This document shows, one piece after another, positions 34,834 through 47,559 of a stretch of 64,000 nucleotides of DNA. Location of the stretch: the NCBI RefSeq assembly GCF_036320965.1, contig NC_092232.1, positions 59,065,374 to 59,129,373 of the forward strand, given 5' to 3'. A program made the translations under genes and the position numbers. The notes beneath the pieces are model-generated. The model did no database searches. It was not told the DNA's origin and was given only the letters and a program-made list of their open reading frames with translations. The stretch comes from Panulirus ornatus. Taxonomy: Eukaryota > Arthropoda > Malacostraca > Decapoda > Palinuridae. Within the stretch, counting starts at the first letter, position 1; every line of letters starts with the position of its first letter.

Positions 34834-35029
34834 GTAGAGCTTACAAAAATCCTATAAGGCAACTTGCAATAAGTGTGATCTTAGAGCACATAATAATCAC
34901 AATCCAACCAGGTGTAGCTCTCAAAAACCAATGAGGTAGCAAAGTTGAATAACAATACAAAGGCTAACTGAACAATGTGCAAAGGTGAATAAAAATAATA
35001 TTCATGTATAGGATTTTTGTAAGCTCTAC
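34834..35029. repeat. 23-bp perfect inverted repeat at the PLE end
   Basis: GTAGAGCTTACAAAAATCCT plus ATA at 34834-34856 is exactly complementary to 35007-35029. The right half adjoins the first base of recognisable PLE sequence. It looks like a foldback formed at the insertion end. Confidence 0.75.
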
Positions 35030-36553
35030 AGTAAATTTGATGGAAGGTACTAAATTGATAAGTAAGGGGAGAAATATTTGTAAATTTTCATTTGTTCGTC
35101 AAACACAAAGAACATCATCTACATACCTAAACCAAATTGCAGTAGAAGGTAAGATATCCTTTAGTAATTTTGTTTCAGAAAATTCCATATAAAGATTACT
35201 TAGTACAGGTCAAAGAGGGTTACCCATTGCCATACCAAATTTTTGAGCATAACAATCTCCATTGAATTGAAATACACAGTCTTTTATACACAATTTTATC
35301 AGTTCAATGAAATTTGAATTTGAAGCAGGTAAATGAATATCATCCAAGACATCAAATAAATCTACAAACTAAATCTACATTGTTCATGATATTAGAATTT
35401 GATACCTTACCTACTAAAGAGCTTAATAAAGAAACTAACCATTTTGACAATTCATATGTGATGGAGCCTACTGAACTCACTATAGGTCTTGCTGGAAAAT
35501 TCTGTTTATGTGTTTTGATAAGTCCATACATATATGGCAATGAAGGGGACAAAGATGACAAACTTTTGATAAGAGAGATGTTACCTTTCAACAACAACTT
35601 CATTTCTTTATTGAAATGAGAATTAACTGCTTCTAAGGGAGTTTTACTAAGTTTAGAATATGTTGTGTCATCATTTAGAAGATCATTCATTTTAGATAAA
35701 TAGTTACTTTTGTGTAAAATCACAACAGAGTAAGACTTATCTGCTTTAGTAATATGTATATCCTTGTCTTTCTTTAAGGTGTTAATAGCTCTTATGAATC
35801 TTTTAGGGCAATTAGCTTCCACTGGTTTTGACAAACTGGCATACACTAAACCCTTACAGATATTAATTTCATCATTACTTAAATTACTGTATTTTTCTAA
35901 ATTACAAAAAGACTTTGTGACATCAAAACAGCTGGCTTCCCTGTCAGAGCACACAAGACAAACCATAGGCTAATGCACACAAGGAATCTTTATCTAGTTT
36001 ATTAGGTAGGTTTACCACAAAAGATGGGTTTGTGTTCTTGGTCCAGTCGCTGTTTTCAATAAGATGGTCCAACTTACAATTTAGTGACACTTGTAGCCTA
36101 CTGCATTCTTTCCGTAATTTATCATAGCAATAGTCCAACATCCGGTTCTTCCAGTTTCTTCTCGGTTTCTTCCAGGTTCTTCTCTCTTGAAATGCGAAAA
36201 GCCTCCTCCATTTCAAGTTTCTTTAATTCAATGTTTTTCTTTATAATAATATTTTGGAATTGGTCAAATTGTCGACCAGACAGCTGAAACAAACGTTGAG
36301 GTAGGACAGATCTTGGCATCATTTGTTCATCAGGGCATTTCCTAAGGAATCCAAATCGTAACTTCAGTTGGGAAGCCTTGATTAGCGATTTGGAGAAAGC
36401 AGTAACGAAAGGAGAAAGTCCAGGAAAGCTTGTAGAGAGGAAATAGAAGAGCCGTGTGGAATCCATGTTGGAAAGGATCACAATTTTGCGCGTCATCAAG
36501 ATATTCCTATAAGTCCACTGGGAAAATGAAACACGATAAACTCCCAAGTGCAC
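35030..36553 (-). pseudogene. Penelope-like element ORF, minus strand, N-terminus through RT motif C
   Basis: From 36553 downward: an N-terminal region with a Lys/Glu-rich coiled-coil-like stretch (KKNIELKKLEMEEAFRISRE), KLRKECSRLQVSLNCKLDHL, FVVNLPNKLDKDSLCALAYG, then RT (ITKADKSYSVVILHKSNYLS, YMYGLIKTHKQNFPARPIVS, SSVGS). About 110 bp covering motif A is deleted near 35375. The plus-strand text at ~35110-35245 still encodes YVDD and the GMAMGNPL region on minus. The TGA after DVLCV seen in other copies is present here too. It is the best view of the PLE N-terminus. Confidence 0.75.
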
Positions 36554-36583
36554 TTTCGTATATTAATCACATCATCAGGGGAG
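36541..36583 (-). ncRNA. Hammerhead-ribozyme-like core, best stem I
   Basis: Minus strand: CTCCC, CTGATGA (36578-36572), a weak stem II with one extra T, GAAA, the self-complementary AGTGCACT, a T, then GGGAG pairing over five bases with CTCCC. Same architecture as at 9121. Stem II here has a G-T pair, so activity is doubtful. Confidence 0.42.
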
Positions 36584-36922
36584 ACACAAGAGAGAAATAT
36601 GTCAGTTGATATACATCGAAGAGACGAAGCTAAGAGCCATTTGGTAAACATGTGATTGTCCAAAACATACAACGAGCGTTCATAAACTTATCATTGTACA
36701 AATTTTATCAACGTTAAAGTTATCTAATTTGTATAGACCATCACTAATATTAAGATTACAATTCTTTGTGTACTTAATAATAGAAGATGCACTGATATTC
36801 CTCTTGGTAATAGAGTTAGAGTTAATAACTGAGATGGCGTTACTCCAGTCAGTACAATGATCATAGTTTTTAACGTGATTAAACAAGGCAGATAAGTCTA
36901 ACTCTGTTGTGATTTTAGACAA
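36554..36922 (-). mobile_element. PLE endonuclease C-terminus and pseudo-LTR
   Basis: Minus strand 36922-36680 encodes LDLSALFNHVKNYDHCTDWS, SITKRNISASSIIKYTKN and ISDGLYKLDNFNVDKI, the GIY-YIG-type end of the PLE protein, followed by the 3' region leading directly into the N-terminus of the next unit (35030-36553). This tandem 3'-end-then-ORF order is the usual pseudo-LTR layout of PLEs. Confidence 0.72.
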
Positions 36923-37802
36923 AAGTAACTATTTATCTAAAATGAATGATCATTTAAATGATGACACAACATATTCTAAACTTAGTAAAAATCCCTTAAA
37001 AGCAGTTAATTCTCATTTCAATAAAGAAATGAAGTTGTTGTTGAAAGGTAACATTTCTCTCATCAAAAGTTTGTCATCTTTGTCCCCTTCATTGCCATAT
37101 ATGTATGGACTTATCAAAACACATAAACAGAATTTTCCAGCAAGACCTATAGTGAGTTCAGTAGGCTCCATCACATATGAATTGTCAAAATGGTTAATTT
37201 CTTCATTAAACCCTTTATTGGGTAAGGTATCAAATTCTAATGTCATGAACAATGTAGATTTAGTCAACAAGCTAAACAATATCAATGTTAATTTAGATTT
37301 TAAACTAGTTAGCTTTGATGTTTCCTCACTTTTCACTAAAGTTCCAGTTGATGACCTTTTAGAATATTTATTTGATGTCTTGGATGATATTCATTTACCT
37401 GCTTCAAAGTCTAATTTCATTGAACTGATAAAATTTGTGTATGAAAGACTGTGTATTTCAATTTAATGGAGATTATTATGCTCAAAAATTTGGTATGGCA
37501 ATGGGTAACCCTCTTTCACCTGTACTAAGTAATCTTTACATGGAATGTTTTGAAACAAAATTACTAAAGGATATCTTACCTTCTAATGCAATTTGGTTTA
37601 GGTATGTAGATGATGTTCTTTGTGTTTGACGAACAAATGAAAATTTACAAATATTTCTCCCCTTACTTAACAATTTAGTACCTTCCATCAAATTTACTGT
37701 AGAAAAATGAAAATAATGGTATGTTACTATTTCTAGATTCCATGATCCATAGGCAAGGAAACAAGTTTAAGTTTAGCATATACAGGAAACCCACCAACGT
37801 TT

Positions 37803-37806
<4 letters not shown>
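36909..37806 (+). pseudogene. PLE RT fragment, A' copy, interrupted by a LINE
   Basis: Same as 655-1560 but with fewer lesions: ELSKW is followed by a sense codon, motif A is LVSFDVSSLFTKVP, and motif C is an intact YVDD. One inserted T near 37437 shifts the frame, and the TGA after DVLCV and the shift near 37715 are shared with A. At 37806 it is split by a LINE and resumes at 38814. Confidence 0.8.
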
Positions 37807-37839
<33 letters not shown>

Positions 37840-38813
37840 CTTTGTCGCTGTCTCCCGCGTTTGCGAGGTAGCGCAAGGAAACAGACGAAAGAAATGTCCC
37901 AACCCCCCCCATACACATGTACATACACACGTCCACACACACAAATATACATACCTACACAGCTTTCCATGGTTTACCCCGGACGCTTCACATGCCTTGA
38001 TTCAATCCACTGACAGCACGTCAACCCCGGTATACCACATCGCTCCAATTCACTCTATTCCTTGCCCTCCTTTCACCCTCCTGCATGTTCAGGCCCCGAT
38101 CACACAAAATCTTTTTCACTCCATCTTTCCACCTCCAATTTGGTCTCCCTCTTCTCCTCGTTCCCTCCACCTCCGACACATATATCCTCTTGGTCAATCT
38201 TTCCTCACTTATTCTCTCCATGTGCCCAAACCATTTTAAAACACCCTCTTCTGCTCTCTCAACCACGCTCTTTTTATTTCCACACATCTCTCTTACCCTT
38301 ACGTTACTTACTCGATCAAACCACCTCACACCACACATTGTCCTCAAACATCTCATTTCCAGCACATCCATCCTCCTGCGCACAACTCTATCCATAGCCC
38401 ACGCCTCGCAACCATACAACATTGTTGGAACTACTATTCCTTCAAACATACCCATTTTTGCTTTCCGGGATAATGTTCTCGACTTCCACACATTTTTCAA
38501 GGCTCCCAAAATTTTCGCCCCCTCCCCCACCCTATGATCCACTTCCGCTTCCATGGTTCCGTCCGCTGACAGATCCACTCCCAGATATCTAAAACACTTC
38601 ACTTCCTCCAGTTTTTCACCATTCAAACTCACCTCCCAATTGACTTGACCCTCAACCCTACTGTACCTAATAACCTTGCTTTTATTCACATTTACTCTTA
38701 ACTTTCTTCTTCCACACACTTTACCAAACTCCGTCACCAGCTTCTGCAGTTTCTCACATGAATCCGCCACCAGCGCTGTATCATCAGCGAACAACAACTG
38801 ACTCACTTCCCAA
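37807..38813 (-). mobile_element. 5'-truncated LINE inserted in A', with target duplication
   Basis: GCTC at 37803-37806 is repeated at 38814-38817, and the uninterrupted site is seen at ~1548 in A. The minus strand begins within the motif C region ([16 protein letters not shown]) and ends in the standard 3' UTR and a ~30-nt poly(A). The coding part (38806-38021) is open for 261 codons. It inserted after A duplicated. Confidence 0.93.
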
Positions 38814-39252
38814 GCTCATATATCCATTATTACTCATCTCAACATGATCAGTACACCTGCACCCTGAGCCACCGACTCTCGCTCCACTTACAAGAAGGTG
38901 GAATCAAACATCATCATGAACAAAAGCATGGAACGAAACTAACGAGGGAGATTATAATGAATAACATCAAAATCATTACTAGTTGTAGTGATCGCAGGAG
39001 ACTACACAGATTAGAAGCCATTCACATAAGAGAGGAAGCCCCTGTCATCAACATCCAGACAAACATGACCACAGCCTTATAGCTCTATGATGGCCCGCCA
39101 ATAGGACGTAGAGCTGATAATGCCTTGTCAAATTCCCGATTGCTCAGATGTGATTAATTACTGTGTTGTTACAAACATTCCATTATACAAAGGAATGTAA
39201 AGGTATTCATACAGCAGTGGACCACTGGGTCACTTCGAGGCTGATGGTGATA
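38814..39252 (+). mobile_element. Continuation of PLE remnants in A'
   Basis: Resumes the interrupted PLE (38814 on), then the second-family endonuclease fragment (38865-39085; LTREIIMNN, LEAIHIREEAPVINIQTN), then non-coding DNA up to the 33-bp array. Confidence 0.6.
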
Positions 39253-39549
39253 GTGGAAGATATCAGGAACTCACACATTAGTGTAGTGGAAGATATCAGG
39301 AACTCACACATTAGTGTAGTGGAAGATATCAGGAACTCACACATTAGTGTAGTGGAAGATATCAGGAACTCACACATTAGTGTAGTGGAAGATATCAGGA
39401 ACTCACACATTAGTGTAGTGGAAGATATCAGGAACTCACACATTAGTGTAGTGGAAGATATCAGGAACTCACACATTAGTGTAGTGGAAGATATCAGGAA
39501 CTCACACATTAGTGTAGTGGAAGATATCAGGAACTCACACATTAGTGTA
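39253..39549 (+). repeat. 33-bp tandem array, 9 copies (A' copy)
   Basis: Exactly nine units, two fewer than in A, and without the GCAGAT or GGTATC variants, so the array is more homogeneous here. Confidence 0.95.
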
Positions 39550-42500
39550 GTGGAAGACATACAGATAATCTAAAGATAAACCTGTATATTGTCAGTGTGA
39601 CTAATGATGAGTCGCAAATAATGTTAGTCTTGAACTTGAAGGGAAATATTTATCAAGTTTATTGTGAAACGTATTTATAATGCTGCTTCCAACCACTCTA
39701 ACTGGTACATTATTCCATGTTAACAATCATATTGAAGATAAAATACTTCACCTCATCTGAGGTCAAACGTTTGCCCACCATCATTACGACGAGTGACATC
39801 AGACGTGACGTCATTAGTAGATAGATATCTATACCTCATAGTGATTTTTGTTGGTAATACAGACAGTTAGTTTCGCTCTATTTCCAATGAACGTAACTTT
39901 AAAGTAAAGTACACACGGTAAAAATGTATCTTCCCGGATGTGTCCGATGAATTCAGAAATGATCAATACGACTCGTGTTGTCTGGGTAGGGTTGGTGTGT
40001 GTGAATGTGGACATGTTTCCTCATAATTATGGCAACTCATCTTTATCGTTAATTCCATCGAAATATGAAATCAATATACAATTCAATATTACAATTTGTC
40101 CCAGCATTAGCACGGGGTCTTATCATATGATCATGATGAAATTGGTTCATAGATAGACCTGCCAAGTCTCCTCAAATATGGAATGTTTGTAATTGTTGGA
40201 TTCAGCAGGTCTCCATATGAGTGGTCTGTACCATGACAGGTCGCTAGGTCTATGCTTGGTACGGGCCCTCACCTCAACCCGGCTCTTTATCTGATCTTGA
40301 CTAACAGGTAGTTTGTTGTTAGGGAGGCTGGCTGGCTGCCTGGCTGGCACAGGGCTTTACAATATGACGGATCTCTTTGTACCAGGTAAACATACATGTG
40401 TATTATTGGAGTGATCAGAATATCTCCTTTATGACCAAACAATTTAATGGTAGTATTTCGTATAGAGTCAATGTAATGTTGGTATATTTGAAAACATATG
40501 AACAGTCATAAAGCCTGAATCCATAGTATATGTCAAACATTAAAGTTATATACATGTTGACTTTTATCATTACCAGTACAACATTGGTGAACTAATGGTC
40601 TTCAACCGGCGGTATGCACAACCTCAACAATCAGGAGTTGTTCATTATTTCTGTTATAAAGACTCAGGTACGTCATCCAAGGTAATGATTAGTATCTTCT
40701 TTACAAGGATCACTTCAACTTGGAATAAAAAGATAATAAATTAAGAACCATATGTATATATATAAGCATGGAGATATATGTATCTACTTGAGTCAGACGA
40801 ATGTGTTATATACTTAAGAATGTGACTGACAACTTAAAGAATAATGTACAAACATTATAGTTGATGTAATAAAGGATTTATAATAAATATGTAGTGTGTT
40901 GCATCAAAATGGTTCTTAAGAACGAAGGCCTTTTAGCCAGCAAAGATGATAAGAAATTGAAAAAAGGTGTTAAAAGCATCATAATCATAAGCCCACAATA
41001 TATTATCCTCTGGATATCTAAAATGAAATCCAACGCAAAATAACTAGGTTAAAACAGGATTCTTTCAGCATTTAAGAAAATATGTACTTTCACTCTCCTT
41101 ATCTCCTATCATCATTTCTTATGTTTACTTCCAACAAATGTCTTGTATACCATATAAAGATTCGTTATAGGTATTTGGTGAATATTGTCTAGCGACGCGT
41201 TGTATAGCTCTGTTGTCAAAGTTCATCAGAGGAGTAGATCATATATTACAAAGCTGTGTCTCTCCACACAGATGTTACACGTCCTAGGTTAAGATATTTC
41301 CTTGATATGGCGTTTATCTAACATAGATATGTCATCTATAAAGATTTGTAAACACGTTCTCCTGCGGGTCGATACCTAACGCTTTCGTATTAATCATTTG
41401 TAACTGACCAAGTATTAAAAAGTTGTGTCACTTCCCACAATCTGTTTCATTAATCATTCTAACTATATTTGTTTCATCATTGATTTGATCTTTACAATAG
41501 ATATTTATGTTTGTAATTTTCTTTATCATATCATTAGTCAGTTGAAGTGCACAATACGCTTGTCAACCTGGCCAGTCTACTGTTTTGGTGATATTATTCA
41601 CAAGGTGTAACAGGACTCCATCCGTCAGCTGTGTCACCACCAGTGACAAGTCATCCTTAGCAAGGCTGTATCATCCTCAAAGGACGGAGAGAAATAGTAC
41701 AGTCTCGTCGGAGAACCTTCTTGCTCAAGGGTGTCCATCATCCCCTGCTCCTGTGTGGAGTGCAGTAGCCACGAAGGTGTAGGAGCGCCATCAAAGGTGT
41801 GCTGGTGATGTGTGGTAATAATAATAATACTATTCACACCATCATCAACAACCATTTCTCAGGTTTTTCTATCCTACTTGTCGTCACTGATGTCTTCCTT
41901 GGATGTACATCTTTCTATATTAGGTTGTTCCATCTGTTTACACAATGATACGTGGAAAGGATTGTTAGCTGACTTTAAAGTGGAACATATAAAGGATTCA
42001 TTACCTACTCACTTTCCATAGGTCGCTGTTCGTTTGAATGCACCATTCGTCGTACGAACAGGGTGAGAGCGTGTATGATCTTCGAATTATCTTGAACCCC
42101 TGGGAAAACTGTTCAAGATGATTCGATTGATGGTTATAACATGACCTTTACCGCAGGTATGATTATCTTAGATGTCTTGCTTGAGTGACAATGTAGCACC
42201 TGGGTTGAGGCCAAGGACTTGTTACCCTCCTCCTTTCAGTCTGTTTTTCTATCTCTTCCTCACAACACTCCCGAGAACCCTCCAGCAAACTCCACCACAC
42301 TCCCCTTCCTGCCAAACCCTTCCCTCTACGTCGTCAGTAATCAAGACAGACATTCATAGCTTCATATGCAGCTACCTGCTGGACCTGGACCATCATTTTA
42401 TGTTGAACTTATGGTTCACATTCTGGCTTCATGACCTTTAGGTGATAGCCCTTAAATCCAACAACATATATACATCCTGTTATACAACTGATGTTACTGT

Positions 42501-42550
42501 CTGACGTATGTATGGTGCGGCTTGATGACCTTACCTGCTGATGGTCAAAC
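39550..42550. other. A' non-coding stretch, collinear with 2355-5577
   Basis: No gene seen. Contains the left arm of the old inverted repeat (~40690-41200). The bases matching 4996-5190 are missing at ~42160. A TGACGTCA at ~39807 is TGACATCA in A. Confidence 0.55.
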
Positions 42551-42838
42551 ATGTTATCATGTTGCAAATATCGTGATTTGTATGTTTTGTTGTGTGGCAC
42601 AGATTCTGGTGTAGATATCTTTAATAACCTTTACCAGTTACTATCCAGTATAGTGAACGATAGACAGACTTACGTGTTACAGACTCCGTATGATAAACAC
42701 CTGACGAACCTCGACACAAACATTTATATGTTGGGTAAGATCAGAGAACGAGTCGTCCAGTGGCAGAACATAAACCTACAACATATAACAACAACAACAA
42801 CAACAACAACAACAAATAACTGTTATGTGAAGATCTAG
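42551..42838 (+). CDS. Hypothetical small ORF, A' copy
   Basis: Same 95-codon frame as 5578-5865 with N for S and I for V. It also ends in the (ACA)n-encoded threonine run. Evidence for coding is weak. Confidence 0.2.
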   Translation: MLSCCKYRDLYVLLCGTDSGVDIFNNLYQLLSSIVNDRQTYVLQTPYDKHLTNLDTNIYMLGKIRERVVQWQNINLQHITTTTTTTTTNNCYVKI

Positions 42839-43073
42839 TTATTCAAAGTGAGATGATCACAAGGAAGTTAGGGATATAGAAGAGTAGGAGTGAGGTATAA
42901 GCTGGAGGCCCAGCCACCGTGGCTGGTGCTATATAGAGCAGTGAGGGATAACACCATATCTTAACCCCTGGTGATGTGTGAGCTTATAAACACTGGTGGT
43001 ATTTATGGCGGCCACCAACCAGGAAGTAATGTTCACCAGGTATTGCTCTGCTCTACACTGATCCAACAACTAC

Positions 43074-43500
43074 AAGGATAATGTTGTTATAACCTTCTTG
43101 ATCATGCTGGTTATAGAAGTATTATAGATACATGTTGGTGACACAAGGATAATGTTGTTATAACCTTCTTGATCATGCTGGTTATAGAAGTATTATAGAT
43201 ACATGTTGGTGATACAAGGATAATGTTGTTATAACCTTCTTGATCATGCTGGTTATAGAAGTATTATAGATACATGTTGGTGACACAAGGATAATGTTGT
43301 TATAACCTTCTTGATCATGCTGGTTATAGAAGCATTATAGATACATGTTGGTGACACAAGGATAATGTTGTTATAACCTTCTTGATCATGCTGGTTATAG
43401 AAGTATTATAGATACATGTTGGTGACACAAGGATAATGTTGTTATAACCTTCTTGATCATGCTGGTTATAGAAGCATTATAGATACATGTTGGTGACACA
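43074..43500 (+). repeat. 71-bp tandem array, 6 copies (A' copy)
   Basis: Six units of the same 71-bp sequence as 6097-6451, one more than A, and more uniform. Confidence 0.92.
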
Positions 43501-44708
43501 TCATAATGATGGTCTCGTCTGGTGTCCACATAACCACAGTACTTTACTACAGTACATACAGTAACATCGGTCGTAACAACACTATGTATGTAGTCGTGAT
43601 TACCGTAACATGTGAGTGGCAAGATTGGATGACGTAACGTAACAATATCAGACTTCATCATTCTCAATAGTTTAGGTGGATCATGTAATATTTGGCGTTG
43701 CTTCATGTTTTATCAGATGATAAAATGATGGCTGGCCTAATGACCTTCACAAGTCAGTGGTCATTAAATCCAACACATCAACCAACCACTCAGGATGACC
43801 AGGAGGGAGCCACCTGGTGCAGACCAAGTGTACCAGCCTGGTGGAGAGGATCAACTGCTCCACCTCAGGATAAGAGCTGCTCAAGTTCTGTAGTGAGGGA
43901 CACTCCAAGTGGCATGTGAAACTACTAGTCTTAGTTATAAACTACCGCCCGGCTGGCCGGTGGGTGGGTGGCTGTGGCCAACATGAACCCAGGGGCTACA
44001 CACACACACACACACACACACCGTCCACTGACCTGACCACCGGCCGGGGGTGGCTGTGGCCAACATGAACCCAGGGACTACACACACACACACACACACA
44101 CACACCGCCCACTGACCTGACCACCACCACTGTGACCTGACCACGTGTGGCATGTAGCTCATCCTTGGACAACATTAATCAAATACCTAGACAGAATTTT
44201 TGTTACATAAAAGACATTTCTTGATAGTAAACATAAGAAATGATGACGAAAGATAAGGGACGCTATTACAGGTAAATATTTTGTTAAAATATGAAATACT
44301 CTTCCTCAAACTAGCTCCCTGTACTATATTTTCTTTTACACACCCAGAGGAAAATATATTCTGTGGTTAATCACAATAAATGTTTATGTTTAACAGGTTT
44401 TCTATTTCTGATAGTATTTCACTGATTCAGGTTTAAGAACCTTGGTTCTGAACAACCATTATAATGCAACACAATACATATTTATCATAAATAAATCACT
44501 TATCACAATAACCATTATGTTTGTACCAGATTCTTTACGTCCTCAATCATGTTTGTTAATAAATAAAGAATTTTTCCGCCACATTTCAATACTAAACATA
44601 TATCTACACGTGTGTAAATATATGTATGTTTCTATAAATTTTTCTTTGGCTTTTATAATCAAGGTGTAAGATATCCGTCTGAAGAAAATACTAGATAATA
44701 TTATAGGT

Positions 44709-44766
<58 letters not shown>

Positions 44767-44936
44767 TGTGTGTGAGCGCACACACAGGAGTGAAAACATA
44801 TTTTACATTTACAAGGTTAAAAGACGGGGCAACACGAGTGTACAAATCCTTCCTCAAAAGACTCACGTGATAATGATTAAAGTAGTACACACACACACAC
44901 ACACACACATACACACACACACACACACACAGACAC

Positions 44937-44990
<54 letters not shown>

Positions 44991-45015
44991 ACACACACAC
45001 ACACAGAGCGTCGCC
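43501..45015. repeat. A' end: microsatellites and old inverted-repeat arm
   Basis: (CA)n tracts at ~43998-44020 and ~44080-44104, the right arm of the old inverted repeat (~44155-44700), (TG)n at 44709-44773 and an expanded, interrupted (CA)n at 44887-45005. No gene is supported; Cys/Val and His/Thr frames are microsatellite translations. Confidence 0.8.
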
Positions 45016-45469
45016 TTTAATTTTTGATGTAGATTGATTTCCTATCTTAGTTTCGTCTACGGAATTCTACATCTTCAGTTCAGCACAACATTGTGGTAAT
45101 GAAGGGAAAGTCACCACATTCATAAGCCGAGTGGACGTAGCTTATTCCACCTCGTTAGAGAGAAAACTTACCTGTATTTGAATTAATGAACGGGAACAGA
45201 GAAGAGAAAATTTTAATACACATTTATTATGCAACTATATAATTTATATTATATACATTACCACATTTCCTGCACTTTCAATCACAAATTTGCCGAGGTC
45301 ATAACCTTGTAGTTACCATTACCTTACAACCTTAAGGATGGTGGTCTACAACACCTCTAGATTGATGGAGAAAACGAAAAGTTTCGTTTTACTATTAAGA
45401 CCACAGAAATGCGGTAATTCCACTTCACTACCACTAACTACTAGTTATTTTACTTGTTGATTTTCACGG
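45016..45469. other. Unique junction DNA between A' and the right arm
   Basis: AT-rich, not found elsewhere in the window, no gene seen. It separates the end of A' homology from the start of the inverted arm. Confidence 0.6.
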
Positions 45470-45673
45470 CTAAGATTTTCATCCTCTGAGCGAAGCCATA
45501 CAATAATCGTCCTTATCTACTCTGAGCATTGGATAGCCTCCTGATGATCAAGATTGCTGTTTTGGTTGTCCGTTTCCCTTGTTACTGCTGCGCCTCACTG
45601 CACACCTTACATGAGTGCCTTCCACAGTATTAGGGACAGCTGCTGGGCCTCACTGTAGCTACTTCTGGGACGG

Positions 45674-46012
45674 TTGCCAATCTTCCTCGTATTCCCTCAT
45701 GACCACAGCGCCAAACCGACTCCCGCCATCAGGCCGAAACGCACAAACATTTCTGACAAAATTGAGACAACCACTTTCGCGTCAGTTTTGACACCAAGTG
45801 AATTTATACGACAATTACGTTCAAGATGCTTGGTTTTTCGTTCATGGATTGAACAGAAGCAACCAACGATGGTTGCTACTGCCCAATCCATGAAGTCCCC
45901 CCCACCACGGAAAGGTAACCAAGCTTCGGGGGGGATGGGTGTTTACCCTGACGCCAACGGAGAAACTCAATACAATATTTTTATTATAACTTTCCTTAAT
46001 CTTGAAAAATGA
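45674..46012 (+). CDS. Hypothetical small ORF, right-arm copy
   Basis: 112 codons, counterpart of 28658-28996 with two residue changes. The opposite strand (45891-45697) is also open. No domain recognised. Confidence 0.2.
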   Translation: MPIFLVFPHDHSAKPTPAIRPKRTNISDKIETTTFASVLTPSEFIRQLRSRCLVFRSWIEQKQPTMVATAQSMKSPPPRKGNQASGGMGVYPDANGETQYNIFIITFLNLEK

Positions 46013-46451
46013 ATCAATGAGAGGGATGAATAGCCCCAGTCATATGAAGATTGGCTAACCGAATCCTTGCGCATTGTGTAGAAAGTGATTTCTTTGAGGG
46101 TTGCTTTATGGAAGGCACGGTAGCGTCGGAAGAGTTTCATTTTTTCTTTGAAGACGAAGGAAATTATCCCCGTGAATTTATATATTTTTTTTTTTTTTTG
46201 GTGGGATAATGTTCCCATTTTTTTTCTTTCTTTGTTTTTCAACGTCCCTATGTAGATATTATGTGTCATCCGCTACTGGGAGAAAGCCAGACTTCCGCCA
46301 GATTAACGTTATCCTTGGCGAGGCGAAACTAAAGTTGTCTTGGTGTTGGTTCCTCAGTGATAACCCAAACACAAACACAAACACACCTCCGGTGTCCACT
46401 CTAGGGCCGTGTTTTCCTGCAGCACCAGCAGGAAGAAAGAACTCAGGTTCC

Positions 46452-47303
46452 TCACCAACTGAATCTTTTGGCACGGGGAGCGTGTGTCATCTCGACACGC
46501 CTTTTAACGCCCGTACGAGGTGCGGAGTGCAGTCGGTCTGTAACGTAGGACATGTCATGTGTTATTGGTCCCAGTCGGTCCAGAATGCTGGGCGTGACAT
46601 GTGTTGGGGGACCAAGTCGGTCTTGAATGGTGGGCCTGACGTGTGTTGGGGGACCAAGTCGGTCTTGAATGGTGGGCCTGACAGGTCTTGAGACCTGCCA
46701 TGTCTCCCTGAAGGTGGGCCTGACAAGTGGGGTGGGCTGCATTTCCTCATGGATGGTGGGTCTGGTAGGGAGTGTGGGCTGCAGTGCCACTTGAGTGGGC
46801 GAGGTCACTTGGTCAGCATCAGTGGGACGGTGAGGTTTCACTTTTGCACAGCGACCGTTGACGGAGAGTGGTGTCACGTCGGCAAGAAGTGCCTTCTTGT
46901 AGGAGGCATAGCAGGAGTACTGGATGACGGCAATCCCGCGGTGGTTCTCGTAGGTCGTGTAGGACTGCATGTCGAAGCGAACGATGTCGCCGAACTGCTT
47001 GAAGAATTCCCAGACGTTCGTCCTTGAGATTTTGTATGGAACGTTGACGACCCTGATGGTATACCTCTGCAGGACGGTTTTGAGAACCCCTTGCAACTGC
47101 TCGTTGGTGGGCACGATGACATGTATGTCGTCATCATCGCAGCCCAACTCATCTATATGTGGGAGTCGGGTCTCGTGTGGTGGACGGTCCAGCAAATCCT
47201 CCTCATCGTGGAAAGGCAGGTAGGCCTGGTCAAGGAGGGCGACCCAGAGCACCTGCTGCTGCTCGACCACCTCCACAACTGAGCTTTTTGCAAAAACTTC
47301 CAT
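46452..47303 (-). CDS. Intronless RRM-domain protein, right-arm copy
   Basis: Full-length 283-codon counterpart of 27378-28229. By eye there are 10 base differences in 852: six change residues (L109R in the RRM, T163A, K181R, R237T-type and V240I in the repeats, P259H) and four are silent. Both copies remain intact, with most changes in the tail. The N-terminal region and most of the RRM are identical. Same predicted role as the left copy. Confidence 0.85.
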   Translation of the reverse strand: MEVFAKSSVVEVVEQQQVLWVALLDQAYLPFHDEEDLLDRPPHETRLPHIDELGCDDDDIHVIVPTNEQLQGVLKTVLQRYTIRVVNVPYKISRTNVWEFFKQFGDIVRFDMQSYTTYENHRGIAVIQYSCYASYKKALLADVTPLSVNGRCAKVKPHRPTDADQVTSPTQVALQPTLPTRPTIHEEMQPTPLVRPTFRETWQVSRPVRPTIQDRLGPPTHVRPTIQDRLGPPTHVTPSILDRLGPITHDMSYVTDRLHSAPRTGVKRRVEMTHAPRAKRFSW

Positions 47304-47559
47304 GTTGAAGATACTATGGTTACGTTGTGCACTTTACGAAGTAACCTCGGTTATCCTTGTGCGTCCACAAATATAGTGAGTCTATATTGATATGGAAAAT
47401 ATAGTAAGGTACCCCCATGCTCTAATATCCCACATAGAAACAAAAGCATAGTCGACTTTATACAAACAAAAGCATGTCGACTTCGGCGATTTTGAATGCA
47501 GAGACCATCTAAAATATTGTAGGTGGGTTAATGGTTATTACATGGTGACCAGGGGTACA

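Larger units (their letters stand above)
36249..45015 (+). repeat. Segment A', second copy of the direct duplication
   Basis: Same orientation and order as 1-7769. It carries a LINE insertion at 37807-38813 that the first copy lacks, so that insertion postdates the duplication. Homology ends in the (CA)n tract, a few bases after the shared sequence following it. The next 455 bp are not found elsewhere in the window. Confidence 0.93.
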
